Shown here one piece after another: positions 19,680 through 31,440 of a stretch of DNA of 64,000 nucleotides. The notes under the pieces are model-generated. The model was not told where the DNA came from. It worked only from the letters and a program-made list of their open reading frames with translations, and searched no databases. The number at the start of each line of letters is the position of its first letter. Position 1 is the stretch's first letter. This stretch comes from Takakia lepidozioides (lineage: Eukaryota > Streptophyta > Takakiopsida > Takakiales > Takakiaceae): contig CM060733.1 in assembly GCA_030704615.1 (NCBI GenBank), positions 61,192,001 through 61,256,000 of the forward strand. The letters run 5' to 3'. A program made the translations under genes and the position numbers.

Positions 19680-19930
19680 TCGTCGCCTAATAAAAAAAAC
19701 CCCCTATATACGGGTCCTTGGATAATTTATACCCCCTCTGTACATACTTTTTGAAGATTATAAAATCCCCTCCTGTAAATATACAAAAATTTACAATTTT
19801 TGGAAAGTACCCCCTTCTGTATGTATATTCTCATTTTTCATCATTAAAAATAACCCTCCAATATGTATATGTATGTTTTTATATTATATCGAATTTATTC
19901 ATTTAAAACATAATAAAATCTAACAAATTA
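19680..19930. repeat. AT-rich degenerate tandem repeat (about 45-55 bp)
   Basis: About four units each begin with CCCCCT and a TGTAYATA-like stretch, followed by an A/T-rich tail with poly-A or poly-T (near 19727, 19767, 19810 and 19853). No coding potential. It sits exactly at the broken end of the Ty3 fragment. Confidence 0.45.
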
Positions 19931-20053
19931 ATTAAAAAAATATATTTGCCTTTGATAAAGTTGTCAAAGACTTTTCGGTCATTTGCATCAAGAACATATG
20001 TGTTTGACTTGACATTGTACTTTAAACATGCTAACGCGATAATGGAATCCAAA

Positions 20054-23000
20054 TCAACCATCATTATCCGTCAAATCGTACGTATAGACCCCTCCTCGAA
20101 TTTTTTGGTACCATGCTAACCCAATCTCCATATGAGAAGGACGCTCCAATAAATCAACAGAATCCCTACATTCTACAAACCGCTTATTGATTTTCTTCCG
20201 CATTCTTTGAACCCTGCCCAAATACCAAGTGCCTTTGGTTGCTCCTCTGCAGGTTTTCCTTAGTCTACCTTTCCTGTTTGTAGTTTGGATCGCAGTCTCC
20301 CCATCAACAAAAAATACAGCACAATCCGAACCCAATCCCAAGCTCGTGGCTTTGTTGTTGGTAGTTGGTTTGTTTTCTCAGCAAAACAACATCGATGCAC
20401 TTCTTACTCGTGTCAATCTATCCTTGGATAGAGTAGGGTTGCCATTGAGTTGGCTAACCAAAGTGCTTTTGAATATGGTCTTCTCGTCTACTTTGACAAA
20501 TGGAACCACTGCCTTCGATCCATCTTTCTCTTGTTCAAACTCATCAACGACAGCATCCAGAGTATGTCTCAATTCACTTTGAACAAGTACCTCTTCCGCA
20601 CGATCATCCAAAGGTTGGCTCAAAACATCCTCCATTGAATTCGAAGGCCCGCACACCAATTCATCTTCCACGACCTCATTTTGAATATGTGTGTCTGCAT
20701 TAAGAGGACAAATAGAATCTATGGCATTGACATCATCACCCTCCTCTTCCATGCTTTTGAATAGCTCCGCCTCCATTTGTCTCTCAATTGTCCATGGCTC
20801 ATTCCACCAATCCAAGTTTGTTGCGTTGTTTGGTTTCATCCCAAGTTTATGGCATAAAAGTTGCGCTTCTAGAAATCCAGTTTCAAAGCCTCCACAATGC
20901 AATCATCCGATTGGACAGTAGAAAAGTCGGACAAATCAGCAAGGGGGATACCTGGCTTCTTCTCCAAAGAAGACCATATGTGTTATTGTTTCTTGTGAGC
21001 TCTTGAAAACTTGGGTCCTTTTGGATTCGCCTCGAACTCGGATATGCGTGTTAATGCTCCCGCACTCTCAATCAAATCACACCCGTCATATGTCCTCTCA
21101 TTCCGTAACATACCTCCCACTTTGCTGAAGAATATTTCACACACATCTGAACCAACAAGGCTCAAAGGAACTTGCACATGATTAAACTTATCCTTGAACA
21201 ATTTGATAAGTAGAACCACGTAGTGGCATGAAATTTGTAAATCCAAGTATGCTTCCCTGCTAATGAAGAAGGATTTCAGATTATACACCTCGTGGTGGAA
21301 TAGCCACAACTTCCACAATCTGAAAAAAAAAATGATACCTTCGCAGCAGATTGTACCCTCTCACACAATGACATGTGAGGAGACAAAAAAATGTCGATGT
21401 AGCATGAAATGATGTATAGGTAAATTTCAGTACCTTTGGTCCTCTCTCTTCGATGATTCACAGTTGATTGTAACTCCCTCAAACAAGCTTGCACCTTCCG
21501 AGATGTCAGTCGTTGAGCTGCTGCCCAATTCTGTCGATCTTCTCTTTTGATATCACATTCCCGAAGTCCATGCTTGTCCACTGAAAATGAATGGTAGACC
21601 AATAACACATGATTCAATGTAGCAACCTCATCACCCAACACCAAAGTCCGTGATGCACTGTCCAAGGGATTTACCAATTTTTTCCCTTTGTGGATGAAGT
21701 CCTGATCATGGAGTCCGTATATATCTCCCCCGTTGCACACTCGACCTGATCTCACAAAATTGTTGTCAAATCTATTGCAAGTGAGCTGGATTACCAATAC
21801 CAATCGAGGTAACCGTACATGTAGAGGATTTGCTATCAACACTCTAGCATAATGGGCAACCACATTGTTTTTGAATGCCTCCACAATATGTTTGTACCCT
21901 GATTCCCCTTCTCCCACTTGCACCACAAAATTTGAAATACATACATGGTTGTCTTGAAGCCCACAAAACCCGAGAAGGGTGTCATCCCTAGCAATCCAAC
22001 GTACCAATCGCTTCACAACAGTTTCATCTTCGGCCACCATCACTGGGATGCTTCCCAATGGAATATTTGCATCTTCCATCACATCTCTGTAAATTCCAGC
22101 CACATGCTGAAATATATCATCCGTTTCTCCCGCTCTATACTTCAAACCTTTCCTCAAAGACCGTCTTGTAGTATCAATAGAAGGACCCCCCACATTTGAA
22201 GCCAAAAAATGATGCAATCTCGGACCCCCCCAAAGCTGCACAGTCTCAAACATTGTTTTTGTGCTAGTACCATACCTCTTCCCTTGTGGAGACCTGTCAA
22301 TATTCTTGCCCATATCAACAAGAAAATCCCACAAACTTTCTTTTCCTTCAAAATCCCCCCTCCTATGTGCATCAACAATATCACGACAAAATTTGAGAAC
22401 ATCTCCTCTTTCAATTGCCTCAATCCCAGACTCCTTCAAACTTCTACATCGCACAGACAAGGATGCCACTTTGGTCCTGGCCTCCCACAATTTGAACCTC
22501 AACTGCCTCAACTCCTGTCTGTTTTTGTAAACTTGTTTGACAATCTCCGCATTTCCAAGATATGACAACCTTCTTCCCTTGCCAGTATCTCTCTCCCCTC
22601 TACATTCCATGGCACCTCTTTCTCTATATACCCTCATTCTGAAGTCATTTTCCAAGGGAATGGAAGAACATGCTGAACATCTCAAGTTTGGAAATGGCTC
22701 CCCATCCAATGACACTCTAAAACAATCCGCGTGCCGAAACGTACCAACAACCTTATGCTCTTGATTGTTAAGAGTGATGGTTGCATTTGTCAACGGCTCG
22801 ACATACCACTTCTTTCCTCCCTTGCTATCTTGAAGGAATGGTTTCAGACTTATTCTCTGCTGGTTGTACTCCCACCATTCATCCCAACACAAACTGTCTC
22901 TTCCTTTGTTGCATTGGGACCTTTGCTGTAATTGTCAATCCTCGATCAGATCTCCCCGTTGGGCAGCGTCAATACAAGCGTATGGAGTTTGTGACGAGGA

Positions 23001-24206
23001 TGCTCCCATTGTTGATGCCACAATTGGATTGTCAAGTGGTGGGGACGACAACACAGGTTGACTGACCAAGAAAGAGCTTAGATCCCGTTGCTTTACATCT
23101 TTGGCAATCATAGGCTTTGGAGGCCTTCCTCTCTTTTTGCAAGGTCCTTCACTACTTTCAACCTTCTGGCAAATCTCTGCATCGACATGAGTTTTTCCTT
23201 TCACATGCTCTGTCAAAGAAGATTGCAAAGAACCTGTCCTTGGAAACAAGAGTAGCCACTTCGAATCAAGTGGGCACCTAATCCTTATGGAACCCAACTG
23301 CGAATAGTCTCCAATTGTGGCTTCCACAATCTCAAATCTATTTCCAGGATTGTCCTCACAAAACCGAGCGACTTCCTCTAATGCCTCCTTCACCCTGTTC
23401 TTCTTTGCGTCTAATGCTTCATCTGCATTTACAGGGCTGATGACACATTGTGATGAACCCTTCCCATGACGCCTCTCATAGGCTATGCGATGCCCCTCAC
23501 TCCTCAAATGAGATCTCATAAAGTTTGCACATGCATCATATGGTTTGTTTTTCCCAGACCGTGCATAAACATCCTCACACTCAACACACCATATGTGGAA
23601 CATTGCTTGTCCTTGTTGATCCTTTGTCATCAGCTCAAACTTGTCACATCGTCCTTCTGCAGAGATTTTCCTTTCAACGGCTCTAATCTCTTTCTGCCAT
23701 TTTTGAATATCGTTGGATGTAGCCAACGTGCTGCACAATCTATCAGATCTCTGCTAAAGTGCATGTTCATGTGCATGGTCTTCATTTCCACCATCGCCAG
23801 CAAAGGGTGTATCAGGGTCCATCCTCATCTTGGTAGACACTGGTGCTGGGTCCTCGCCTGGTCTGTCCTCATGCAAGATCGTAGAACCACTGGAAGATAG
23901 AGGTCTTTTCAATCCTTGGATCCCATCGTTTTGGTCTGAAATCTTAATGTGTACAATATCCCCTTTCAGAACCATCCTCTCATCTTGCTTGGCTGAAAGG
24001 ACACTACCCCCCATGGAAAGGAAATGAAATTTTGCTGAGACAAGCTCATCACCTATAATTTTTGCTCGGATGCATTTGTATGTGACACCTTGCATAGTGA
24101 ACACAGAACCAAGCCTGTTTGGTGATGCATCTCCTCCAACGAGCATGACTTTTACTTCCAACTCTTCTTCCATGATGAGTTCACCTGCAAAATGCAATGA
24201 AAACAT
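20054..24206 (-). pseudogene. Large transposase-like gene of unclassified family
   Basis: A minus-strand gene of about 1,350 codons. One frame runs from ATG 24206 to 21276, broken only by TAG at 23754-23756 and TGA at 22935-22937 (TGG expected). The N-terminus has BED-like cysteine/histidine motifs (IWCVECEDVYARS, HLRSEGH) and an AT-hook KKRGRPPKP. Then come CWDEWW, a CSACSS pair and a helical region. A core has an acidic MVAEDETVV, GFCGLQDNHVC, ANPLHVRLPRLVLV, CNRFDNNFV and, in the next frame (21318-20983), SDVCEIFFSKVGGM. These could supply D, D and E of an RNase H-like transposase. A T-run at about 21310 marks a frameshift or a splice site. A C-terminal part (20902-20054) has an acidic region and a basic KKINKRF patch. 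I cannot name the superfamily. Confidence 0.6.
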
Positions 24207-24239
24207 TTCAAATCAGACCTTGATGGACCAATAACAAAG

Positions 24240-24985
24240 CACCCGGGTTGGAAGGTTCCAAAGTCCTGTTTTATACAACCCTATAGGCTGTCCAAGCAGG
24301 GACTACGTTGATAAGAGGATGAAATGTATACAGAAGCAAGTACCTGATTGATGAGTTTGACGTTGCTAATTCTTGCTGCTGTTATTGACCAAATGCTGCT
24401 ACTTCCACTGCTGGTAGCCCTCTTGGGTGATCCTGAACCCACAGTCCATCCTTGCATCAGCGGCTACCCCTCCCTCCACACTAACATATTTAAATACAAA
24501 GTTCTGTCAAACTCCCTACGATGTTGCATGAAGAAAGCTCACCTTGTTGACAATATTGTCCCACCGTTGTGGATCATATTTATAGAACTCATGCCAGCGC
24601 TGTTCCTTGCTCCAAATCTGGCCCTCTTGGATGATTTTGCACCCACGATCCTCTCCCTGCATCAACAGCTACCCCTCCCTGTCATGCTGCCACCTCGGCC
24701 CTAAACTTGCAAAGTCACTCCAACGCACCGCAAATCCACCCAACGAGCTAACTTACAGAATTCAATACATATGCTTCAGGGCTGAGGAGGATGAGAGGAA
24801 AAACAGGCTGAAACAGGTCAAACCAGAAGGTGCCCTCAGGCTGAAATGTGTTGAAGAAGGTACCTTCATCAGCAATGCCTTGCTCTATCAATTGCGCTGT
24901 TGCCGTTGTAGTTTCCAGTTGACCATCCACCCACATTGTCCCACCATTGACTGGGGGCAGAAAAGTGTCAGATTCCAAAGCTTCT
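24240..24985. other. Upstream region of the transposase-like gene
   Basis: Contains an imperfect direct repeat of a GCATCARCRGCTACCCCTCCC stretch near 24455-24476 and 24658-24679. A minus-strand open frame (24978-24748) with the internal repeat FNTFQPEGTFWFDLFQP has no recognisable domain. It may be leader or terminal sequence of the mobile element whose gene lies at 20054-24206. Confidence 0.35.
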
Positions 24986-24987
24986 CT

Positions 24988-25560
24988 TCATGTTTGTGGT
25001 GCTATTGCAAGGTGACTTCAATGCGCAAGTGGGCAAAGGGCTCCATCAGGATGATATCATTGGGTCTTCTGGTGAGGACGAGCTGAATTCTAATGGCAGA
25101 CGGTTAATTAACTGTCTGGAAGAGCTTCAGCTTTTGACTTTGAATAACAAGACAAGAGGTGACCAAGTGTAGTGGACTCGTGAGAAATCCCAAACTGGGG
25201 AACGTTTCATTGTGGACTATATCATAATGGACAAAAATTTGTTCCCCGAGTGTTTCTCTTCGATGATCGACAGAACTGATATTGGTACCTCTGACCACTT
25301 CCTGGTTTAGACTGAGATCAAAAGGTGTTTTCCCAACACTAGAGTAGAAGAGATTCTCAAGGACCTGGACCTGGATCCGCAAGTCTTGACCCTGCTGGAT
25401 AAATCTGACTTAGAGGCTGTAGTGTCCAAAGCCATGTCTGTTGCCATGAGATTGTCTGATGAAAATGAAGTTAGGCAGAAAACTTCCCTGAACTTGTTTC
25501 TAGTCAGTGACATGGGGGAGGACATCTTGGATGACCTCAAGGGTCCACCCACTCTCGGCA
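24988..25560 (+). mobile_element. LINE fragment: endonuclease joined to ORF2 C-terminus
   Basis: The plus strand encodes an AP-type endonuclease end: LLQGDFNAQVGKG (catalytic DFN motif), then after TAG at 25170-25172 WTREKSQTGERFIVDYIIMD and DIGTSDHFLV with the catalytic SDH. After another TAG (Trp expected) the frame passes straight into EEILKDLDLDPQVLTLLDKS, the C-terminal segment also present at 2567-4024. The whole reverse transcriptase, which should lie between, is missing, so this is an internally deleted copy. It ends at GPPTLGTRL, the same point at which the other copies break. Confidence 0.8.
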
Positions 25561-25564
25561 CTAG

Positions 25565-25823
25565 ACTGATATGTGCAACTGCCGTAATTGGCGGTCACAC
25601 CGATTTTCAGCCAAAAGAAAAAAAAGAAAAAAAAAAACCGTTTTAAAAAAAAGGTTGGTGTGACCGTTAGGGCTGGTGGTTGCATGTAATTTTTTTAATT
25701 CTTTTTAATAGGTGTAACCGCCTGAATTGACAGTTGCACTAATTTTACAAAATTATGTTATAGACGACCTCTGGATTTTGGCGGTCGCATAAAAATTTAT
25801 ATAAAATTATAAAATTATAAAAT

Positions 25824-25857
<34 letters not shown>

Positions 25858-26240
25858 TGTGATCGTCAGGGCTGGTGGTCGCATATATATTTTTAATATT
25901 TTCAATAGGTATAACCGCCTAAATTGGTGGTTGCACTATTTAATAAATAAATAAATTACAAGCGATCGCTGGATTTTGGCGATCGGATAAAAATTTATGT
26001 GCAATCGCCGAATTTGGACAACACATATTACATGCAACCGCCAAATTTTGGCGGTTGCACATATATATATTTTTAAATAACCAACGACCGTCGGATGTTG
26101 GTGGTCGCACATATTTTTAAGTTAAAAAACACCATGCAACTGCCAAATTTTTAACGGTCGCACATTTGTTTTCAGAGAATTATGTGCGACAACCAATGTT
26201 GGCGGTTATAGCTATTTTAAAATTTTAAAATTAAACACGT
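25565..26240. repeat. Hairpin-rich satellite with alternating AACCGCC and GGCGGTTGCAC motifs
   Basis: About a dozen degenerate units of 60-90 bases in alternating orientation, each with a core like TGCAACCGCCAAA or its inverse TTTGGCGGTTGCA, joined by A/T spacers including an (AT)n run at 25828-25854. The copy at 26033-26059 is an almost perfect palindrome. Related but weaker units occur at 4030-4225. No gene overlaps. Confidence 0.65.
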
Positions 26241-26449
26241 TTATCAATATATGACAGTTGTTGTTATTTTGTTTAAATTTAATTACAGTGTTGTTAATAT
26301 ACCATGCGTTTGTCAATGTGATGTGGATGCTGATATGATATTTGTTTAACCCTAATTTATCTTTACATAAATTATAAAAATCAGACATGACATAGGTTGC
26401 GTCAGCGTTAGTTATGTCGCGACGCAACTTGATGTGTGCAACTAGGCTC

Positions 26450-27200
26450 TAAGCATACTATTTGGAAATCGTAGTATAGCAACATCAGGCATTGTTTTTA
26501 TTTAGCAGTTATGACTGTTCCTTCTAACTCCCAAGGATGGAAATGTCAAGCTTCGACTGAAGACATGCCTACAAAATTTTGGGAGGAGCTACGTTTACCA
26601 AATTATCCACTCACTGACGAACGAAGAATGCGTGTTTGGCCTATAGCAAAAAAAAAATGGCCCTCACTATCTCGCCGAAATACAAGAGCATCAATCTCAT
26701 TTTCTTGTCAATTCACTAAATCAAGCTCTCAACCTTGGAGTTAGAAACAGTACAAGGAGCACTCCAAGATCATTTGTCCATGAATCTTATGTAGCATCTT
26801 CGACGCATCCCCTCTATAATAGCAGCCGCAGTGCCTTGAACCAGAGAAGGATGATAGCTTGGCAAAAAGTACCATTTGTCAGGTGTCACAAGGCCAGCAG
26901 CTTGTACGTTCTTTAGTTTTTGTTTTGTTTTTTGTTTTTGCTTTTCCAGTGTCATCTACGTCCCTCTCGCTTTTGTTTCTACATGCAGGTACCATAGGGC
27001 TTCATTCCAAAGTGGAGGAGAGATGTCAAGGGGGTTTGAATCATAGGGGGTTCATGGGTTTATTTGATTCGACTGTTTTTGTGCTGACGGACGGGAAAAC
27101 CCACCCGTAGCAGCCAGTAAAAAGAGTTATGTCAAGTGATTCAACTGAAAGATACAATTTTGGGGCCCATTTGATCCACCATATGTTTGTCCCTTCAGAC
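26450..27200. other. No clear gene
   Basis: A plus-strand open frame at 26511-26744 (MTVPSNSQGWKCQAS...) is short and unmatched. The rest holds A/T-rich sequence with poly-A and poly-T tracts. Nothing further recognised. Confidence 0.3.
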
Positions 27201-28009
27201 TCATGCAAAATCATCAGGTCTGAGTCATCTGTTTGTGATGTTTGTGAAGTAGGTGGAAGTTCTTGGAGGGAAGCGAAGCCAGATTGCTGATCGAGGAGGC
27301 GAAGATTGCTGATTACAGGCCGTCACGAACAGCCCGTAGCAGCAGAAAGACCATCGGGTTGGTGTTTCTAAACCGAAGTTAGTCTGGGCGTTGTTTGCCA
27401 TGAAGCCCTTAAACTGTGGTTGAGGCACATCATGAGTCGTCATGACGTTGATGATAGACTTCCACATAATGACTTGTGAGTCTGCATATTTTGATTAGAT
27501 GTCGCAAACTGTAATTGTCATGACTTGCTGATAGAAGGGGTCGTAGACATGACGCGCCATCGTCGTCCAATCTTTCACTCGTTTGACATGGTCGAATATG
27601 AGCCAAGCCCCTTGAAGATCTCCGCCTGGTTGCATTTGACGAACCAAATGTACTTCACTGCCTTCTCTAGTGGTGGACATTTTGAAAGACTAAATCTTAG
27701 ATGCTCTTTGCCCAAGAAAGATGCTATCATGTATGTAATCGTATCGACTTCTTTTTTCAAGTGTGTTGTCCAGTGATCCTTTGCCGGAAACAGGGATGCT
27801 AAATCGTGAGCGGTGAGCCTATGTATGAGCGGTGCTGCCCTAATATTTTGCAAAAATGTACTATACGCAATTCCGCGGATAACACTCATAACCACGGGCA
27901 GGATGTCCCTGTAAGCATGCCAGTGACAAGGTTATATGAAGAGCACAGTTGCCAAGGATCCAACGGATTGCTGCGATATTGACAGTGGGCACAATGAAGA
28001 TTAATAATT

Positions 28010-28315
28010 AAGGAGAGGTGGTATAGTGGATGGGTAATTAGGGTCTTTTTAAGGGTATTTAGGGTTTTTTTCCCCGTAGATGCCACTGAATTTTTTTCTT
28101 GTTTTTTCGGATTTTTAGGATATTTAGGGTCTTTTTAGGGGGTTTTTAGGGGGGTTTTATTTTCCCCGCAGATGCCACTGAAAGTGGTGTACGGTGCCGC
28201 ACACCACTTTCAGGGTTAATTTTTTTTGGGGGGTTTTTTAGGGTTTTTTTAAGATTTTGTTTTTAGTGTGCGGTGCCACTGAAAGAGGTGTGTGGTGTTG
28301 CACACCCATTTTCAG

Positions 28316-28356
<41 letters not shown>

Positions 28357-28560
28357 GATTCCCCCCCCCCCTCCCCCCCCGGCAGATGCCACGGAAAGTG
28401 GTGTGCAGCACGGCACTTTCAGGGTTAATTTTTTTGGGGGTTTTTTAGGGTTTTTTTTTTTCCCTCCAGAAAGTGGTGTGCGGTGCCGCACACCACTTTC
28501 AGGGTTTGTTTATAGGCGCACACTACTTTCAGGGGTTTTTTTTGTTTGTTTTTGCAATTG
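28010..28560. repeat. Tandem hairpin satellite with AGGGTTTTT spacers
   Basis: About five units of 80-110 bases. The core is a long inverted repeat, GAAAGTGGTGTGCGG and CCGCACACCACTTTC around a central TG, complete at 28469-28500, with good copies near 28168-28213 and weaker ones near 28275-28316 and 28391-28422. Between cores are G/T-rich tracts of AGGGTTTTT and ATTTAGGG type. A run of 37 T at 28318-28354 is followed by a run of C. The array sits inside the decayed transposon gene. Confidence 0.7.
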
Positions 28561-28569
28561 TCATTCAAA

Positions 28570-28720
28570 CTGGTGTACGTCCTGTGGCATTTGCTGACAT
28601 GGCCTTCCCTCGCGCTGACGTGGCATCCGCTCACGCTGACGTGACCTGAGCGTGGGCTCACGCCACGTCAGCCCTGCCTAAGCGTGCGCTCACTGCTCAC
28701 GCCGTAGCGTCGGTCTGTCG
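28570..28720. repeat. Short repeats containing GCTGACGTGGC
   Basis: GCTGACRTGGC-like words recur at about 28590, 28613 and 28634, with an inverted copy GCCACGTCAGC near 28660, interspersed with GCTCACGC. No coding potential. ACGT cores resemble plant bZIP binding sites, but in this satellite setting that is probably coincidence. Confidence 0.35.
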
Positions 28721-29372
28721 GAAGGTCCCAAACGAAAAAGATTGATTTGATGAGAATTGGTCCATAACATCTTCTAGAGCCACTCCATCAGTTTAGGATT
28801 AGAGCCATCATCGGTCCCAATGAGGTATGTGCCAAGGAATGACTTACTGGTTGCCAATGCAATCGCAGATGTCATTGAAGTTTGCAGTAGGTGTTTTAAG
28901 TAGTTCCTCGTGTAGAAGTTGGCGAACAGATCCCAGTGTTTCCCTGCAATCCCCTTGTGAGACATAATGTTTATGGTTTCCAAAATGAAGACGAACTCGT
29001 GTCATCGTCTAGGAACGATGCAAAACATAGTACATCCAAGCATTGCAAATATGTGTACAATCGGATGCGACCAATGAGTATACTCTCATTATTGATGAAA
29101 GACAACAAATTATCCAAATGCCGTCGATATTTATTCAAGAATGACAATAATTGATAAGAGCAGCAAGATGTGTCATGAACATTATGACAGTTGTTTGTTT
29201 TGATGGATTTGAAATAATGAAAGATTTATAGTGTATGCACAATAGATTGAAAAATTAGGCCCCACTTTAGCCGTAAGCACATTCATATTAATGATCGATA
29301 AAATAACCTAAATTTCAAAAACACCAGGAAGATTGGCTTAGCATGTAGTATATTTAAACATGTTTCGTAAAC

Positions 29373-31440
29373 TTGTTGTGTGAGCACATTTTCATTCCGT
29401 TGTCGCATATTCTTAGGATTTTAGAAAACAAGCGAAATAAACATCTTTGCTTGTTTGCGCTCAGCCAACGTGAGCGTTATCATATGTTGCCCAACCTCCA
29501 AGATATCAACAACAGGATATCAACTCCAAGGAATTTTTTGATTCTGTACGAGAGCAGCCTAAAGCAACAACAATTCAATTTCTCACCATGTCAGATGCAT
29601 GATTCCCAATTGATTTCTACAAAGGCTATGAGCGAATTTGCTATAAACTATTACAAAGACTTGTTCACAGCCATCCCCGTAACAACTAAGGCACTTGCAA
29701 CTAGAGAGATTTGTCGGGGACATGTGCTTAGGCAAGTAACACCAAGAATGAATGACTACCTCACCAGTCCACTCTCACTTGCTGAACTTCATGATGCTGT
29801 TCACCAGCTCTTGAGAGGTAAAGCCCTTGGGATTGATGGTTTTCCAGTTGATTTCTTTGCTGAATTTTGGGATGAGACATGGCTTGATTTATTATTCATT
29901 TTTGAAGCAATGCTTGCTAGAGGGAAGTTGGATGTGTCATTTAACACACGAATAGTGTGCCTCATTCCTAAAGGAGGGGATAAAACCTTCTTGAAAAATT
30001 GGTGCCCTATCACATTACTAGGGACCATTTACAAGATTCTTTCCAAGATGAGACTTCAGGCATTGCTCCCAACCCTTATATGGCCCAACCAGACTGGGTT
30101 TGATAGCGGACGCTGCATTATTGATAATGTCTTTTTGGCTTACGAAGCCATGGAGTGGGCAATTGAAAGCCAACAACCACTAGTTCTACTCCTGTTGGAT
30201 TTTAAAAAGGTATATGACTGCGTTGATTGGAGCTTTCTTGAAGGTACGATGTTTCGAATGGGTTTTTTCAGGAATGGATAAGGTGGGTGAGAGCCCTATA
30301 TGCGGATGCTAACTCATGTATCTCATTCAATGGAATGACAAGCAAACCCTTCTCACTTTCCCATTATGTGCGCCAAGGGTGTCCCCTTGCTCCATATTTA
30401 TACATTTTCGTTGCAGATTGTTTGAGACATGTTCTCTTAAATGATGACACAATTACAGGTCTTTGACTTCCTGACAACAGGTCCATGTTGGTAGACCAAG
30501 AATTTACCGATAACACTTCATTCTTTCTCAAGGGTTTCAAAGACAACTTGGAGGCATCTCGTTGCGTACTTGAAGTTGGGTGAAGATGTCCATTTGAATT
30601 GGTTATTACCAAGGGAAACTACCCGTTACCTGGGCTTCCCTCTTGGTTACAAGGTGAGTGCAACACAACATTTTGCATTGGTGATGACATCTTTTTGGGC
30701 TTCTCCAATGCTCTCCCTTGCAGGGCGTGTTCTTATTGTCAACCAGGTACTCTTGTCCACCCTGTGGATGTGGCATCATGTTGGAGCCCGTCAGTCCGCG
30801 TTTTGAACCAAGTGAGGGTCTTCATGATTCGAAATTTTATTTGGTCTGGGTAAGATGGCACCCGTAATTGCAGAGCTAAAGTTGCATGGACCACGTTGAA
30901 CTTACCATTTTCACTAAGGGGAGTGAATTGATTGACCCGGCCTCTTTGCAGACAAATGCTTTGCTGGCCAATTTTGTTCGCAGCTTGGCACCTGGTAGGG
31001 AACCATGGAAATCACTATTCCGCCACTGTATCGCATCTCTACGACCAAAGAAATGAGGGTTGTGGCCATCTAGCTTTAATTGGGCCATGCGTGCCACCAA
31101 AGTTATTGGAGCAGGGTTTGAGTTTTTTTGGGGCATTTGGAATTAGGCATGGTTATCAGTGCGGCATCAAACTGAGATCGCTACTCCAGATACTACCTCA
31201 GCATGAATCCTCCAGCAATGTCTAGACTTTCTCAACCCCCATGTTGTGGATGCACATGGTAGCATGTTCGGGACTAGTAGACACTCAAAGTGGGCTGTCA
31301 AAGTGGGTCTGTTTGCAACATAACGAGACATTACAACGTCATTGTCTTTGGTCTTGTAAATTTGCTCATCATACATGGACACATTTCTACCATGCTCGCT
31401 TGGAAATTAGATCAGATTGCTTTTGAATGCTGCAATTGAA
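29373..31440 (+). mobile_element. LINE (L1-like) reverse transcriptase, decayed
   Basis: The first frame (29373-30281) carries the N-terminal RT blocks: LLRGKALGIDGFPVDFFAEF, VCLIPKGGDK, WCPITLLGTIYKILSKMRL, NQTGFDSGRCIIDNVFLAYEA and LLLLDFKKVYDCVDWSF. A frameshift at a T run near 30265 leads to VRQGCPLAPYLYIFVADCLRH and EFTDNTSFFLKG, where the catalytic F/Y-A-D-D box has become FTDN, so the polymerase would be inactive. Then RYLGFPLGY and LSLAGRVLIVNQVLL follow, and finally a zinc-finger-like end (HNETLQRHCLWSCKFAHHTW) near 31320-31380. No endonuclease is visible upstream, suggesting 5' truncation. It differs from the LINE family at 2567-4024. Confidence 0.8.

Larger units (their letters stand above)
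27225..28990 (-). pseudogene. Decayed DNA-transposon gene, interrupted by a hairpin satellite
   Basis: Minus-strand pieces in order: 28990-28774 (KHWDLFANFYTRNYLKHL...FLGTYLIGTDDGSNPKLMEWL), a non-coding insertion at about 28010-28700, then 27895-27575 (LASLFPAKDHWTTHLKKEVD, KYIWFVKCNQAEIF), 27620-27495 (RHVYDPFYQQVMTITVCDI) and 27467-27370 (MTTHDVPQPQFKGFMANNAQ). Frames change twice. A conserved VxxxC-D-...-F-GFMAN/DNAQ pattern suggests the DDE core of a MULE-like or related transposase, but this is a tentative reading from motif style and the family is not certain. Confidence 0.4.

Noticed and set aside
28010-28560. Interstitial telomere array (TTTAGGG-type)
   Set aside because: ATTTAGGG and AGGGTTTTT words occur but are irregular and interleaved with hairpin cores; there is no run of exact TTTAGGG repeats.
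28613-28680. bZIP binding sites (ACGT cores) as a promoter
   Set aside because: The repeats are part of a satellite-like stretch and no gene starts nearby.
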